A stretch of DNA of 64,000 nt from Vibrio spartinae (GCF_024347135.1 NZ_AP024907.1:797001-861000), one strand, 5' to 3'. Numbered from the stretch's first letter, positions 52,631 to 60,867 are shown. Numbers and translations are program-made. The notes: generated by a model not told the origin, from the sequence alone.

Positions 52631-53394
52631 ATGCTAAAACGAAAAATTTTAGCGGCTAAAATTCCCGTGCTTGCCATCTCCTTGGCGTTAAACCTTTCTA
52701 ATCCTGTATATGCGGGGATTCCGGTTGCTGATGGTACGAATCTAGTTCAGAACATCATGTCGGCAATGGAAGCTGTTACACAGACTGCTAAACAAATTCA
52801 GCAGTATCAAACCCAGTTGCAGCAGTACGAAAATATGCTGCAAAACTCGATGGCCCCGGCTTCTTATATTTGGGATCAGGCACAGCGCACCATCAACGAT
52901 TTGAACCAGGCGACCAACACGCTCGCCTATTATCAAAACCAGATCGGTAGCCTCGATGCGTACCTAGGAAAATTTCAGGACGTGGCTTATTACCGCAGTT
53001 CGCCTTGTTTCTCGGCGGTGGGATGCAGCGATGCCGAACGCGCCGCAATGACCGAGAACCGACGCTTGGCGTCCGAATCGCAGAAGAAGGCCAACGACGC
53101 ACTGTTTAAGAGTCTGGAGCAGCAGCAAGATAACCTGGAAGCCGATGCCCGCCAGCTCAATCGCCTGCAATCTGGTGCTCAGAGCGCGGACGGCCAACTG
53201 GCTGCGATTGGTTACGCTAATCAGCTTGCTAGCAACCAGGCCAACCAGCTCCTGCAAATCCGAAGCCTGTTGATTGCTCAGCAGAATGCCGTTGGCACTC
53301 GAATGCTGATCGCGAAGCTCAATATCAAGCGTCCCGTGAAAGGTTGTTTGATATGGGCGAGCCAACCAACCGTTCGGAAAACAAGGGGTTTTAA
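52631..53394 (+). pseudogene. trbJ: Conjugal transfer protein TrbJ, frameshifted near the C-terminus
   Basis: Periplasmic mating-pair protein (VirB5-like) with a signal peptide ending at about residue 28 (NPVYA) and a long helical coiled-coil body. The frame runs to about 53305, then continues out of frame to 53428 with unlike sequence. Shifting one base near 53301-53310 restores a family-like end, DREAQYQASRERLFDMGEP and stop at 53392-53394, just before trbK. One missing base is the simplest explanation; it could be a real mutation or a sequencing error. Confidence 0.78.
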
Positions 53395-53396
53395 TC

Positions 53397-53594
53397 ATGA
53401 AGAATATCCCCCGAGTTTTTATCGTTAGTGCGTTGGCCTCTTTTGTCCTGGTAGGATGCGGTGAAGATGACGGGCCAAAGCCTGCAACGATCAACTGTAA
53501 CAACCCGAACCTGACGAAAGAGCAGAAGGAAAAAGGGAACTGTCTTTGGAATATGGGCGAACCCACGGTTCGCTCCAAGAACAAGGGGTTCTAA
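53397..53594 (+). CDS. trbK: TrbK-like entry-exclusion lipoprotein
   Basis: A 65-aa lipoprotein with signal and lipobox LVGC (cysteine about residue 21), and the position between trbJ and trbL where IncP elements carry trbK. RP4 TrbK blocks entry of related plasmids. Its last 13 residues, MGEPTVRSKNKGF, nearly duplicate the restored TrbJ end MGEPTNRSENKGF, which is odd. Sequence identity to TrbK outside the signal is weak. Confidence 0.7.
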   Translation: MKNIPRVFIVSALASFVLVGCGEDDGPKPATINCNNPNLTKEQKEKGNCLWNMGEPTVRSKNKGF

Positions 53595-53596
53595 TC

Positions 53597-55142
53597 ATGA
53601 GCAAGATATTCATTCGACTTATGATGACTCTGAGCATTTTACTGACTTCGCAAACAGCATCAGCGGCCATTGAGCCTAATGGTGTCCTAGATGAAGTGGC
53701 CGTGCGTTTCATGACGGCAAGTGCTACTTGGGGTACGGTAATTACAAACTATGCCGCCTGGCTATTCTGGACGCTGGGTACGATATCCCTTGTTTGGACT
53801 GGAGGGACCTTAATCCTTAAGCAAGCGGATATAAGAGAGTTTTTTGCCGAGTTCGTGCGCTTCATTTTGACGTTTGGTTTCTTTCTATGGCTACTCAGAA
53901 ACGGCCCAGAGTTTGCCACGTCAATTATCGACTCATTGAGAATGATCGGTGCTCAAGCCGGTGGCCTTTCGAGAGATCTAACCCCGTCAGAGCCTATTAG
54001 TATTGCGTTCGACATTATTGTGAAAGCTGGTGAGTCCTACAGCATCACAAGTCCGATAGATAACTTGTCTATCTTCTTAATCACGCTGGCAATTTTGGCG
54101 TGTATGGCGGTAGTGGCGGCCAATGTGTTGTTGGCCTTGGTGACGGCTTGGATATTAGTCTATGCCGGTGTTTTCGTGCTGGGGTTTGGTGGTTCGCGTT
54201 GGACTTCAGATATAGCAATCAACTACTTCAGAAGCGTATTGGGTGTTGCTTTGAAGTTGATGACAATGACGTTGCTTATTGGCATTGCCATGTCGATCAT
54301 GGACGGTTTCTATGCCGATCTATCCAATGATGCCCCCATGCGTGAACTGCTGGTGATCTTTGTCGTTTCACTGGTTCTCGTGATGCTCATTCACTCTGTT
54401 CCCAATGTGATCGCCAGCCTGGTTCCTGGAGGCGGTGCAGCAGCAGGTGCTGGCAGTATCAGTGCCGGGGCCATGGCCGGAGCGGCTGTTGCTACTGGTG
54501 GTATGGCTGCCGGTGCCGCAATGGCTACCACCGGCGGTGCGTCTGCTATTCAGGCTGCATTTGCAAAAGCGGGTGAGAACGTAGCGAATAATACGGACGT
54601 TATGTCGAGCCTGGGCGGTGCATTTAATAGCGGTGGTGATTCTGACGAGGCTGGCTCCTTCTCCCAAGCTTCCGGTCAATCTTCTAGCGGTGGCGAATCC
54701 TCTGGCGGCTTTAAAGGTAGCGCTGTAAAAGCGGGGCGTATTGCTGCGGATACCAGTGCGAATTTGATAAAGGGAATGGGTGATATGGCCGGGGATAGAA
54801 TCAGCGGCACTACCGGAGGTCGTCTAGCTAGTTCGATCCGAAACAATATGAAAGATAACGCGGATGATGACGATAAGGAGGGGGACTGATGAGGCTTCCC
54901 CTGCATTTGACAACGATAGCTTAGGCGGTGGCGGCACTGGCTGGATGAATCAAACTGGCGGCTTTGATGGCCTATCCAGTGAGGATCAAGAAGAAGCCCG
55001 CCAAGCACACGCAGAATGGCAAGAGCGCGATCCGGAAAAGCACACCTTCGACATTGAATACTACGTTTCATACGCTCAGGAACGCCAGCAGGAGCGCAAC
55101 GAAGAGGTTGCCAGTTTTGTTAAAAAAGGCCGCACGACCTAA
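53597..55142 (+). pseudogene. trbL: Conjugal transfer membrane protein TrbL, frameshifted in a G run
   Basis: Polytopic inner-membrane component of the mating pore (VirB6-like). A signal-like N-terminus and about six membrane segments (to residue 280) are followed by a Gly/Ala/Ser-rich tail. The frame stops at 54887-54889 after a GGGGG run (54880-54884). Removing one G makes it continue in the frame of 54864-55142 through GTDEASPAFDNDSLGGGG to EEVASFVKKGRTT, a typical TrbL tail. The membrane core is intact, so partial function is possible. Confidence 0.78.
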
Positions 55143-55162
55143 CTAGATAAGGATTACTGATT

Positions 55163-55417
55163 ATGGAGTTTAGCTTTCCACCTCAAAACCTTGCGGAGGT
55201 ATTTGGTTTCTTTGCAGTGATGTTCATTGTGATGCTGGCCTTCTACTTTTTGGGGCAGTGGCTGCACAACACCGGACACGGTCCGAAGATGAAAGCTATT
55301 GCCGACAAAATGGAGGTTTTCCAAAACAGGTTGGCCGGGCGTGCCTACAAGGATATGACGAGATCGGTTGATCAAATCGACAAAATGAGACGCTGGCCGT
55401 TTGGTCGACGCAAGTAG
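55163..55417 (+). CDS. Small membrane protein after trbL
   Basis: An 84-aa protein with one strong membrane segment (about residues 13-33, FGFFAVMFIVMLAFYFLGQWL) and a basic C-terminal tail. It follows trbL by 20 bases and is probably co-transcribed. I do not recognise the family; position suggests a transfer-associated role. Confidence 0.65.
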   Translation: MEFSFPPQNLAEVFGFFAVMFIVMLAFYFLGQWLHNTGHGPKMKAIADKMEVFQNRLAGRAYKDMTRSVDQIDKMRRWPFGRRK

Positions 55418-55429
55418 TTAGAAAGCACA

Positions 55430-55455
55430 CGGGCCGGTGATGGTGCACCGGCCCG
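55430..55455 (+). terminator. GC-rich hairpin after the trb remnant
   Basis: CGGGCCGGTG and CACCGGCCCG form a perfect 10-base-pair stem with a 6-base loop, followed by a short T-containing tail (CATTTTC). Confidence 0.65.
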
Positions 55456-55489
55456 CATTTTCACATACCACCTGTCAGAGAGGTGACAC

Positions 55490-55717
55490 ATGACAATCAC
55501 ACATAATATCGAAATTCAGCACGCAATTCATCAGGCAGCAATCAAGCTGGCCTCCCTGGAATTCATCGATCAGGAAACCGCACAGCAGATTTCGCCTGTC
55601 GCAGAAGCGGTCGCCAATATGTTTACGATACTCTACTACCAAGCTGAAACTGGCCGAGCGACGCCGGAGGACTTCGAGCAGGCGCTGGTCACTATTCGAC
55701 AAGTGACTATGAACTAA
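55490..55717 (+). CDS. Hypothetical 75-aa protein
   Basis: A soluble, helical 75-aa protein (MTITHNIEIQHAIHQAAIKL...) preceded by a GAGAGGTG site. It lies between the trb remnant and a traJ remnant. No family recognised; base usage resembles the transfer genes rather than the AT-rich cargo. Confidence 0.6.
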   Translation: MTITHNIEIQHAIHQAAIKLASLEFIDQETAQQISPVAEAVANMFTILYYQAETGRATPEDFEQALVTIRQVTMN

Positions 55718-55734
55718 GGCAAACGACGTGGATG

Positions 55735-55962
55735 ATAAGACTAAGCGCATAACTTACAACGAGGAAGAGCAGTACAGCTATTAAGATTTACTGCTTAGTG
55801 AGGAAAATGAACATATCGAGTCGCAAGCAAAGCGAGTAGGTATGAATGCTGCAGGTTACCTGCGTGAGGTTGGTTAGGGTTACAAGAATACGGGATAGTA
55901 AATTGTGATAAGGCCTGGGAGTTGATTTGAATCAACTCCCAGGCCTTGGCCGTTTAGGGGGC
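55735..55962 (+). pseudogene. Degraded second traJ-like gene
   Basis: Translated pieces IKIYCLVSEENEHIESQAKR, GYLREVG(stop)GYKNTG and GLGRLGGLL, in different frames and with stops, match successive parts of TraJ upstream in the same element (IKVYCLPEERALIE, YLREVGQGYRIQG, LGRLGGLL). No relaxase follows. This is a broken relic of another transfer module, next to the cargo ATPase. Confidence 0.72.
55910..55947. repeat. Near-perfect 38-base palindrome in the traJ relic
   Basis: Two 18-base arms, AAGGCCTGGGAGTTGATT and its exact complement, flank a 2-base centre. No T run follows. It lies within the broken traJ, and may have arisen by template switching during decay. Confidence 0.8.
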
Positions 55963-56161
55963 TATTGAATCGATGATAGGACTATGATCTATCTATTTTT
56001 ATGTCGTCGGCCAGTTCTTCCTTTGCCCTTTCATATCTATGCATGGTTTACTCTTAGGTTACGCTGGAATGCAACATCAGCCGAGGAAAAATTTCAAGAA
56101 TATACTATAACTACCCAATCAGTAAATTTTATATGGATTGAATCAGGGAAGGGGTTTTATT

Positions 56162-58261
56162 GTGCGGACTATAAAAATAGAAAACTGCAACAGCATAGAG
56201 AGCGCTGAAATAAAAATAACTGAAGGTGTGTTGAATATTAAGTATGGCCCAAATGGACTAGGAAAAAGCACGATTGCACGTTCAATTATCTCCTCGGTAG
56301 CTAATGATGGTTCGTTGCAAGGTTTAAAGCCTTTTAAGTATCGAGGTGTTCCTGGAGAACACGAACCATCAGTGCAAGGCGTTGAAGATATAGGTTCTGT
56401 TTTGGTTTTTGATGATACTTATGTTTCCCAGTTTGTTTTTCAGAGAGACGAGGTTCTTAAAAATAGTTTTGATATTTTTATTAAAAACGATGCTTTTTTG
56501 GGCGCCATGCAGGAAATTGAAGAACTTTTCTCTGGAATAAAGTCCGCATTTGACAATAACGAAGAGCTCGAAAGTGCTATCTCCGACTTGAAAGAACTGC
56601 GTGATGCTTTTGGGGTGACTAAAAAGGGGGAACTCTCAAAATCTAGTAAAGGATATAAGGCTTTTGGCTCTGGCAATAAAATTGAAAATATTCCAGATGA
56701 ATTAAAGCCATTCGAAGATTTCCTCAAATGTGAGCAACCTGCTAGTTGGATATCATGGCAGGCAAAAGGCAATGCCTTTTTAGAATTGTCAGATAATTGC
56801 CCTTACTGTGCTTCAAGTATTCAAGAGCCTGGAAAAAAAGACACTGCAAAGCAGGTATCCAAAGAATATGACTCTAAAGCTGTAGAGCATCTAAACAACC
56901 TAAGGACAATCATTGATAGGCTTGGTAAATACTTCGAACAGACATGTCGAGAAAAGCTAGAATCCGTTACCAAGTCCAAGATTGAACTGTCCCCTGAAGA
57001 AATAAATTTCTTGGCTTCTTTGCGTGGGGATGTTGAAACACTGCTATCAAAGCTAGAAGGTTTACGCTCAATTTCTTTTTTCTCGTTAAGAGATGTGGAA
57101 AAAATAGAGGATGAGGTTGAAAAACTGAAGGTCGATCTGAGTTTGTTGGAAAAGCTTAACTCACCTGAAACTACATCAGTTGTAGAACCAATTAATACCA
57201 AACTTCAGGAGCTAATAGAAAGAGTTGGTGAGCTGAAGGGAAAAATCAACAAACATAAGCGGCTGATTGAGAAATCTATCATAGATAACCAAAGCAGTAT
57301 TAATGATTTCCTAAGTTCTGCTGGCTATAAATATAGTGTGACAATCCAGGCTGAAGCTGATTCTTACAAGATGAAGCTGGTCCATCAGGATTTCGATGAA
57401 CACATAGAAACTGCTTCCCAGCACCTAAGCTATGGTGAAAAGAATGCTTTTGCTCTTGTTCTTTTTATGCACCAGGTTCTTAGTGAAAAGCCTGATCTTG
57501 CAATTTTAGATGACCCTGTCTCTAGCTTTGATAAGACGAAAAAGTTTGCAATTTTGAATGAGCTTTTTAGAGGGAAGGCGAGTTTACGTGATTCTACAGT
57601 TTTAATGCTCACACACGACATTGAGCCTGCTATTGATGTTATACGAAGTGTAAAAAGGTTGTTCCAACACTCCAAGCCAACTGCTTGTTTTTTATCCTCT
57701 ATAGCGGGAGTTGTTTCTGAAGCTGAGATCAACGAATGTGATATACAGACATTTGCACAAATATGCGAAACGAACGTTCGTGATTTGTCGGATGAGGTCA
57801 TTAAATGCATATATCTTAGGCGCCATTTTGAGATTCTTAATGACCTTGGTGAGGAGTATAATTATCTTGCAAACCTTCTGCATGGTCGAGCGACCCCAAT
57901 TAGGAAGACTGATGCGGGCGATGTAGATATGTTGCCTGAAGAAGTAGAGAAGGCTCAGGCCAGAATAGAAGAATTTATTCCAGGATTTGATTATGGTGAA
58001 CTGCTTAAAATCCTTACCGATAAAGAAGAGATGGAGAGAAGGTTTTTTGATTCAACTATAGGGTACGACAAGCTTCAACTCTTCAGAGTTTACAAAGCAA
58101 TGCATATTCCTAAAGGTAAGGAAGATGGTGTATTACAAAAGTTTGTTAATGAAACCTTCCATATCGAGAACGAATATGTCATGCAATTGAATCCGCATAA
58201 ATTTGATAATGTTCCCGAGTATGTTGTTCTTGAGTGTGAGAGGGCCCTTGCTGGTGACTAA
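56162..58261 (+). CDS. AAA_13-type ATPase with CxxC hook, candidate defence protein
   Basis: A 699-aa SMC/ABC-like ATPase. GTG 56162 with a GGGAAGGGG site fits MRTIKIENCNSIES; a TTG eight codons earlier is also in frame. Walker A is GPNGLGKST (residues 29-37), ABC-type signature LSYGEKNAFAL near 425, Walker B LAILDDPVSSFDK near 445. A CPYC motif near residue 215 lies beside coiled coil, like a zinc hook. The C-terminus HIENEYVMQLNPHKFDNVPEYV resembles the PrrC/RloC-related group, but I could not confirm the anticodon-nuclease triad. AT-rich cargo; defence role is inferred. Confidence 0.78.
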   Translation: MRTIKIENCNSIESAEIKITEGVLNIKYGPNGLGKSTIARSIISSVANDGSLQGLKPFKYRGVPGEHEPSVQGVEDIGSVLVFDDTYVSQFVFQRDEVLKNSFDIFIKNDAFLGAMQEIEELFSGIKSAFDNNEELESAISDLKELRDAFGVTKKGELSKSSKGYKAFGSGNKIENIPDELKPFEDFLKCEQPASWISWQAKGNAFLELSDNCPYCASSIQEPGKKDTAKQVSKEYDSKAVEHLNNLRTIIDRLGKYFEQTCREKLESVTKSKIELSPEEINFLASLRGDVETLLSKLEGLRSISFFSLRDVEKIEDEVEKLKVDLSLLEKLNSPETTSVVEPINTKLQELIERVGELKGKINKHKRLIEKSIIDNQSSINDFLSSAGYKYSVTIQAEADSYKMKLVHQDFDEHIETASQHLSYGEKNAFALVLFMHQVLSEKPDLAILDDPVSSFDKTKKFAILNELFRGKASLRDSTVLMLTHDIEPAIDVIRSVKRLFQHSKPTACFLSSIAGVVSEAEINECDIQTFAQICETNVRDLSDEVIKCIYLRRHFEILNDLGEEYNYLANLLHGRATPIRKTDAGDVDMLPEEVEKAQARIEEFIPGFDYGELLKILTDKEEMERRFFDSTIGYDKLQLFRVYKAMHIPKGKEDGVLQKFVNETFHIENEYVMQLNPHKFDNVPEYVVLECERALAGD

Positions 58262-58292
58262 TTCATAATCCTAAAAATTTAATCATGGTATG

Positions 58293-58341
58293 AATGTAAA
58301 CCTTCCCTTATATGTAACTAATTAGGTGGGAGGTTTACATT
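58293..58341. terminator. Large hairpin after the ATPase gene
   Basis: AATGTAAACCT and AGGTTTACATT are perfect 11-base inverted copies, extended by CCC/GGG with a one-base bulge, around a roughly 20-base loop. It probably ends the ATPase transcript, though no T run follows. Confidence 0.5.
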
Positions 58342-58451
58342 AGCAAACAATGGGGCATAACCTTATTAGATCATTAGTTCTAATTTGCAGGTTTAAGATT
58401 GAAACTTCTATGGATTAGTACCCGCACAAGAGGAAGCAAACATAGTAGTGA

Positions 58452-58691
58452 TTAGTATAAAATTTGCGAAGTAGCAAAATTAAATTGCTGTGTAGTTTTG
58501 ATGTCCCAGCGAGTCTGTGATCGACTTGATGGATTTGTAAAAAGAATTATTGAGAAGGCTAAAAAACTGGAAAACTCTTTGGAGTAAGAAACCCCAAACA
58601 ATCGAAAGTGAACACCCACAACAAAAAGATCTAAACAGTTAACAATGATTAAGCTCATAAAGCCGAGTATCGTGCAAAGATTTCCTACCAT
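58452..58691 (-). CDS. Possible small membrane protein
   Basis: A 79-aa frame with a strong GAGGGGG ribosome-site-like sequence before its ATG and two hydrophobic segments (about residues 5-28 and 42-55). It is unrecognised. The gene call rests mostly on the ribosome site and hydrophobic pattern. Confidence 0.4.
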   Translation of the reverse strand: MVGNLCTILGFMSLIIVNCLDLFVVGVHFRLFGVSYSKEFSSFLAFSIILFTNPSSRSQTRWDIKTTQQFNFATSQILY

Positions 58692-58788
58692 AGTCACCCC
58701 CTCTCGAATGCCAGTTATTGAATCGAGTCCCCGTTAATCTCCTTAACTTTTCAATCTTTCGATTGAATGGGGCGGGACAAGTAATAAA

Positions 58789-59439
58789 TTAAACGGAGCG
58801 GGAAGCTCTGTCAATAGCGTTACATAGGCCATTTGCTGTAACTACTCGATAAGGCAGATCTCCATCTAATTTTTTCAAACCTACTTTTAGCCTGATGATC
58901 CCTAGACGATCAATGAGACTATGCATTGTTAGTCCATTAATTTTTCCCCCCTTTAAATGCAGAACCCTACTATTTTGTAGCTTGGGGTTAAACCTTAGGG
59001 CATTGACTAAAGTTTGTAACTCATCATCTAAAACAGGTGACGGGTGGTGAGTTAGAACGATATTGGAGCTGTCAAGAACTATATTTTTGGCATCTTCTAA
59101 GTTGGTATTTACAAAAGTACACTTTTCGAAGCGACAATTTGAAAAATTAGTCTTTTTCATCAACGTACCTGAAAACACACAATACTTGAAACTCGCACCT
59201 TTGAAGTTTGACTTTTTTAGATTTGTTCCGAGGAACTCAACTTGAGAAAAGGATGCATTTTTGAAGCTACAACTGGTTAATATCGCACCCTTAAAGTTTA
59301 CGTTAGTAAAATAAGTACTTGAGAAGTCTGCTTTAAAGCACTGTGCCTTGGAGTAAAACTTATTACGAATCTGCTTAAATTTTGTTTTTCTATAGAACAC
59401 AGATAGTCGAGATAACCCTTTTCTTCTTTTCGGAAGCAC
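58789..59439 (-). CDS. Pentapeptide-repeat protein
   Basis: A 216-aa protein from GTG 59439. Residues 35-120 contain repeated A(N/S)F-type pentapeptides (for example FKNASFSQVEFLGTNLKKSN and FSNCRFEKCTFVNTNLEDA) that should form a right-handed quadrilateral beta-helix. The C-terminal 90 residues are a separate unrecognised region. Some pentapeptide proteins mimic DNA and protect gyrase; nothing here shows that specifically. Element cargo. Confidence 0.8.
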   Translation of the reverse strand: MLPKRRKGLSRLSVFYRKTKFKQIRNKFYSKAQCFKADFSSTYFTNVNFKGAILTSCSFKNASFSQVEFLGTNLKKSNFKGASFKYCVFSGTLMKKTNFSNCRFEKCTFVNTNLEDAKNIVLDSSNIVLTHHPSPVLDDELQTLVNALRFNPKLQNSRVLHLKGGKINGLTMHSLIDRLGIIRLKVGLKKLDGDLPYRVVTANGLCNAIDRASRSV

Positions 59440-59572
59440 CGTAAACCTCTTAAGTCTTCAAATTTTCATAACATTTTATTAGTGCGCGTGCGCATTTGTC
59501 TGGTAAAACGCGTATGCACATTTAATAAATCCATTACCTCAGCCATATTTAGTAAAGATATTGATCAATAAG

Positions 59573-59618
59573 CACTTTATCAGAGTGTTACTGAAAGGGC
59601 TAACACTCTGATAAAGTG
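59573..59618. repeat. Perfect 18-base inverted repeat
   Basis: CACTTTATCAGAGTGTTA and its exact complement flank a 10-base loop, between the pentapeptide gene and the small basic protein gene. It lacks integron attC core motifs and a clear T run. It could be a terminator or a structured RNA element. Confidence 0.75.
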
Positions 59619-59793
59619 TGCATTGGTACCAAGACCTTGCTGAAAGTAATCAGCTAGTGACTTTCATGAATAAAAAAATAGGCCAAATAGCCTGTTGGTT
59701 ACCTGTACTGTAACTCACTTAGGGTAAAAATGTGTTTTAGGTTTTGGTAACAAGAGTCAGTACCGCTTACTCTGACTCGATATTGAGGTAGCG

Positions 59794-59922
59794 TTACTTG
59801 GTCGAGGATTTGCTCGGTTTTAGGCCTGGAGTGTTGCCTGGCGTTTTTTTGTTATCACGTCGACGTTGATCTGGCTTGCCGGTCGACTTGGCTATTGGTT
59901 TTGGTCCTGGTTTCAAACCCAT
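59794..59922 (-). CDS. Small highly basic 42-aa protein
   Basis: A short frame, MGLKPGPKPIAKSTGKPDQR onward, ending KPSKSSTK and rich in Lys, Pro and Gly, with an AGGAT site 8 bases before the ATG. Likely disordered and nucleic-acid binding if expressed. No family recognised. Confidence 0.5.
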   Translation of the reverse strand: MGLKPGPKPIAKSTGKPDQRRRDNKKTPGNTPGLKPSKSSTK

Positions 59923-60096
59923 AATTTTATCCTTATTTATGATGAGGTCATTCCTCGCTGTACACTATTTGGTCAATGCTAATGGTTTTCAAGATGTGTA
60001 TGAAAAATAATCTAAAAATACGCTTAAGGTTTCTTGCTGATAACTCATGTTTTGATACGCTATCTAAAATGTACAGCGACAAGTTGGAGATACAAG

Positions 60097-60330
60097 GTGG
60101 ATAGAGTTACATCAGGACCGCGAATACTTACTACTGGAGAGAAACAAGAGCTTCGTCGTGATATGCAAGAATCCTCCGCTTGGGCCAAAGCCGAACTAAA
60201 ACGCCGACGAGACGCAAAAAATCAAAAAAATTCTGAGCATGGTATCGATGATGGTATTGAGAAAGGTATCCCTTCTAACTGGCTGTTATTTATATGTATT
60301 TTCTGCTCGTTAATATTTGAGTGGGAATAA
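60097..60330 (+). CDS. Small protein whose C-terminus is encoded by attR
   Basis: From GTG 60097 with a GGAGA site, 77 aa: a charged helical body (EKQELRRDMQESSAWAKAEL, KRRRDAKNQK) and a hydrophobic C-terminal segment (WLLFICIFCSLIFEWE). The final codons TTTGAGTGGGAATAA are the right attachment core, so the last residues mimic the GuaA end. In the excised circle the C-terminus would be unchanged only if the same core is rejoined. Function unknown. Confidence 0.6.
   Translation: MDRVTSGPRILTTGEKQELRRDMQESSAWAKAELKRRRDAKNQKNSEHGIDDGIEKGIPSNWLLFICIFCSLIFEWE
60317..60330 (+). repeat. attR core
   Basis: TTGAGTGGGAATAA, identical to the guaA end at 43405-43418. Chromosomal sequence resumes immediately after it. 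Confidence 0.85.
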
Positions 60331-60367
60331 GCTGAATAATATTGAGTTATTCGTTTTATAAATAACG

Positions 60368-60400
60368 AAATGCCAGTCAGTCGTACTGACTGGCATTTTT
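60368..60400 (+). terminator. Probable original guaA terminator
   Basis: AAATGCCAGTCAG and CTGACTGGCATTT form a 13-base-pair stem with a TCGTA loop and a T tail, 37 bases after attR. It is at the expected distance from the guaA stop in the uninterrupted chromosome. Confidence 0.88.
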
Positions 60401-60520
60401 AATCCAACATTATCGGTAAGTCTGAGTCTGTGTTGTTGGCTAGCGAGTATGCCGCAGTTTTAGCAGCGTCTACTTTTAAATCAATAGATAAAAAGTTATA
60501 TCGCAAATGCTTTGACGGCC

Positions 60521-60811
60521 TTATTCGAACCCTTCAATAAGAACAAACGTGCCGGTAGCCGCCTTGGCGCGTAACTTCTTCGCGGCTTGATAGCTGTCAC
60601 TGTCATAAAAGCGTTTAGCCTCGGTAAAAGAGGAGAATTCAAAAATCATATGCTGTTGGTGAGCCTCCCCTTCCAGATTTTCATATTGCCCAGTCCAAGC
60701 CACAATCTTGGGGTTGAATGGTTTTACTGCTTCTTCAGCTGCTTTGCCGTATTCTGCATATAAATCGGCATTAATGACGGTAAGATGTGCGATAAGGTAC
60801 CCTTTAGGCAT
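60521..60811 (-). CDS. DUF1330 family protein
   Basis: A 96-aa dimeric alpha/beta-barrel-type small protein (MPKGYLIAHLTVINADLYAE ... FEFSSFTEAKRFYDSDSYQAA), matching DUF1330. The family function is unknown. It follows AGGAG and lies downstream of the aldo/keto reductase on the same strand, with an IS element between. Confidence 0.88.
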   Translation of the reverse strand: MPKGYLIAHLTVINADLYAEYGKAAEEAVKPFNPKIVAWTGQYENLEGEAHQQHMIFEFSSFTEAKRFYDSDSYQAAKKLRAKAATGTFVLIEGFE

Positions 60812-60843
60812 GTTATTTCTCCTAACTATTTTCAGTGTTTATC

Positions 60844-60867
60844 GGGTTCTACCCCGTTTTCACGGAC
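60844..60867 (+). repeat. IS terminal inverted repeat (left)
   Basis: Begins GGGTTCTACCCC and ends ACGGAC; partner at 62042-62065. The OrfB stop lies inside it. Confidence 0.8.

Larger units (their letters stand above)
58262..58788. other. Gap between ATPase and pentapeptide genes
   Basis: Apart from a hairpin at 58293-58341 and a possible small membrane protein gene on the minus strand (58452-58691), nothing is recognised. Confidence 0.5.
59440..60096. other. Right-end intergenic region of the element
   Basis: Contains an 18-base-pair hairpin (59573-59618) and one small basic protein gene on the minus strand (59794-59922). The rest shows nothing I can assign. Confidence 0.5.
43405..60330. 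mobile_element. Integrated mobilizable element at guaA (about 16.9 kb)
   Basis: The 14-base sequence TTGAGTGGGAATAA occurs at the guaA 3' end (43405-43418) and again at 60317-60330. A tyrosine integrase lies just inside the left copy, and a strong terminator that probably belonged to guaA lies just outside the right copy. Between them are replication (repA, iterons), transfer (oriT, traJ, traI, trbJKL) and cargo genes, many unrelated to the core genome and locally AT-rich. The GMP synthase gene is a known integration hotspot. Transfer would need a helper because most of the mating-pore genes are absent. Confidence 0.88.

Noticed and set aside
47047..52663. ATTTTAGCGGCTAAA occurs at 47047-47061 and 52649-52663
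   Set aside because: A 15-base, nearly palindromic match with no shared context; one copy is inside the zinc-finger gene end and the other inside the TrbJ signal peptide. Likely chance.
55984..56208. 74-codon frame before the ATPase
   Set aside because: Overlaps the ATPase start in another frame and has no ribosome site or family features.
59573..59618. Possible integron attC site
   Set aside because: The hairpin lacks the paired RYYYAAC/GTTRRRY core sites and no integron integrase or cassette array is present.
43419..60330. CRISPR array or tRNA genes
   Set aside because: No regularly spaced repeat-spacer pattern and no cloverleaf-like sequence was noticed anywhere in the window.
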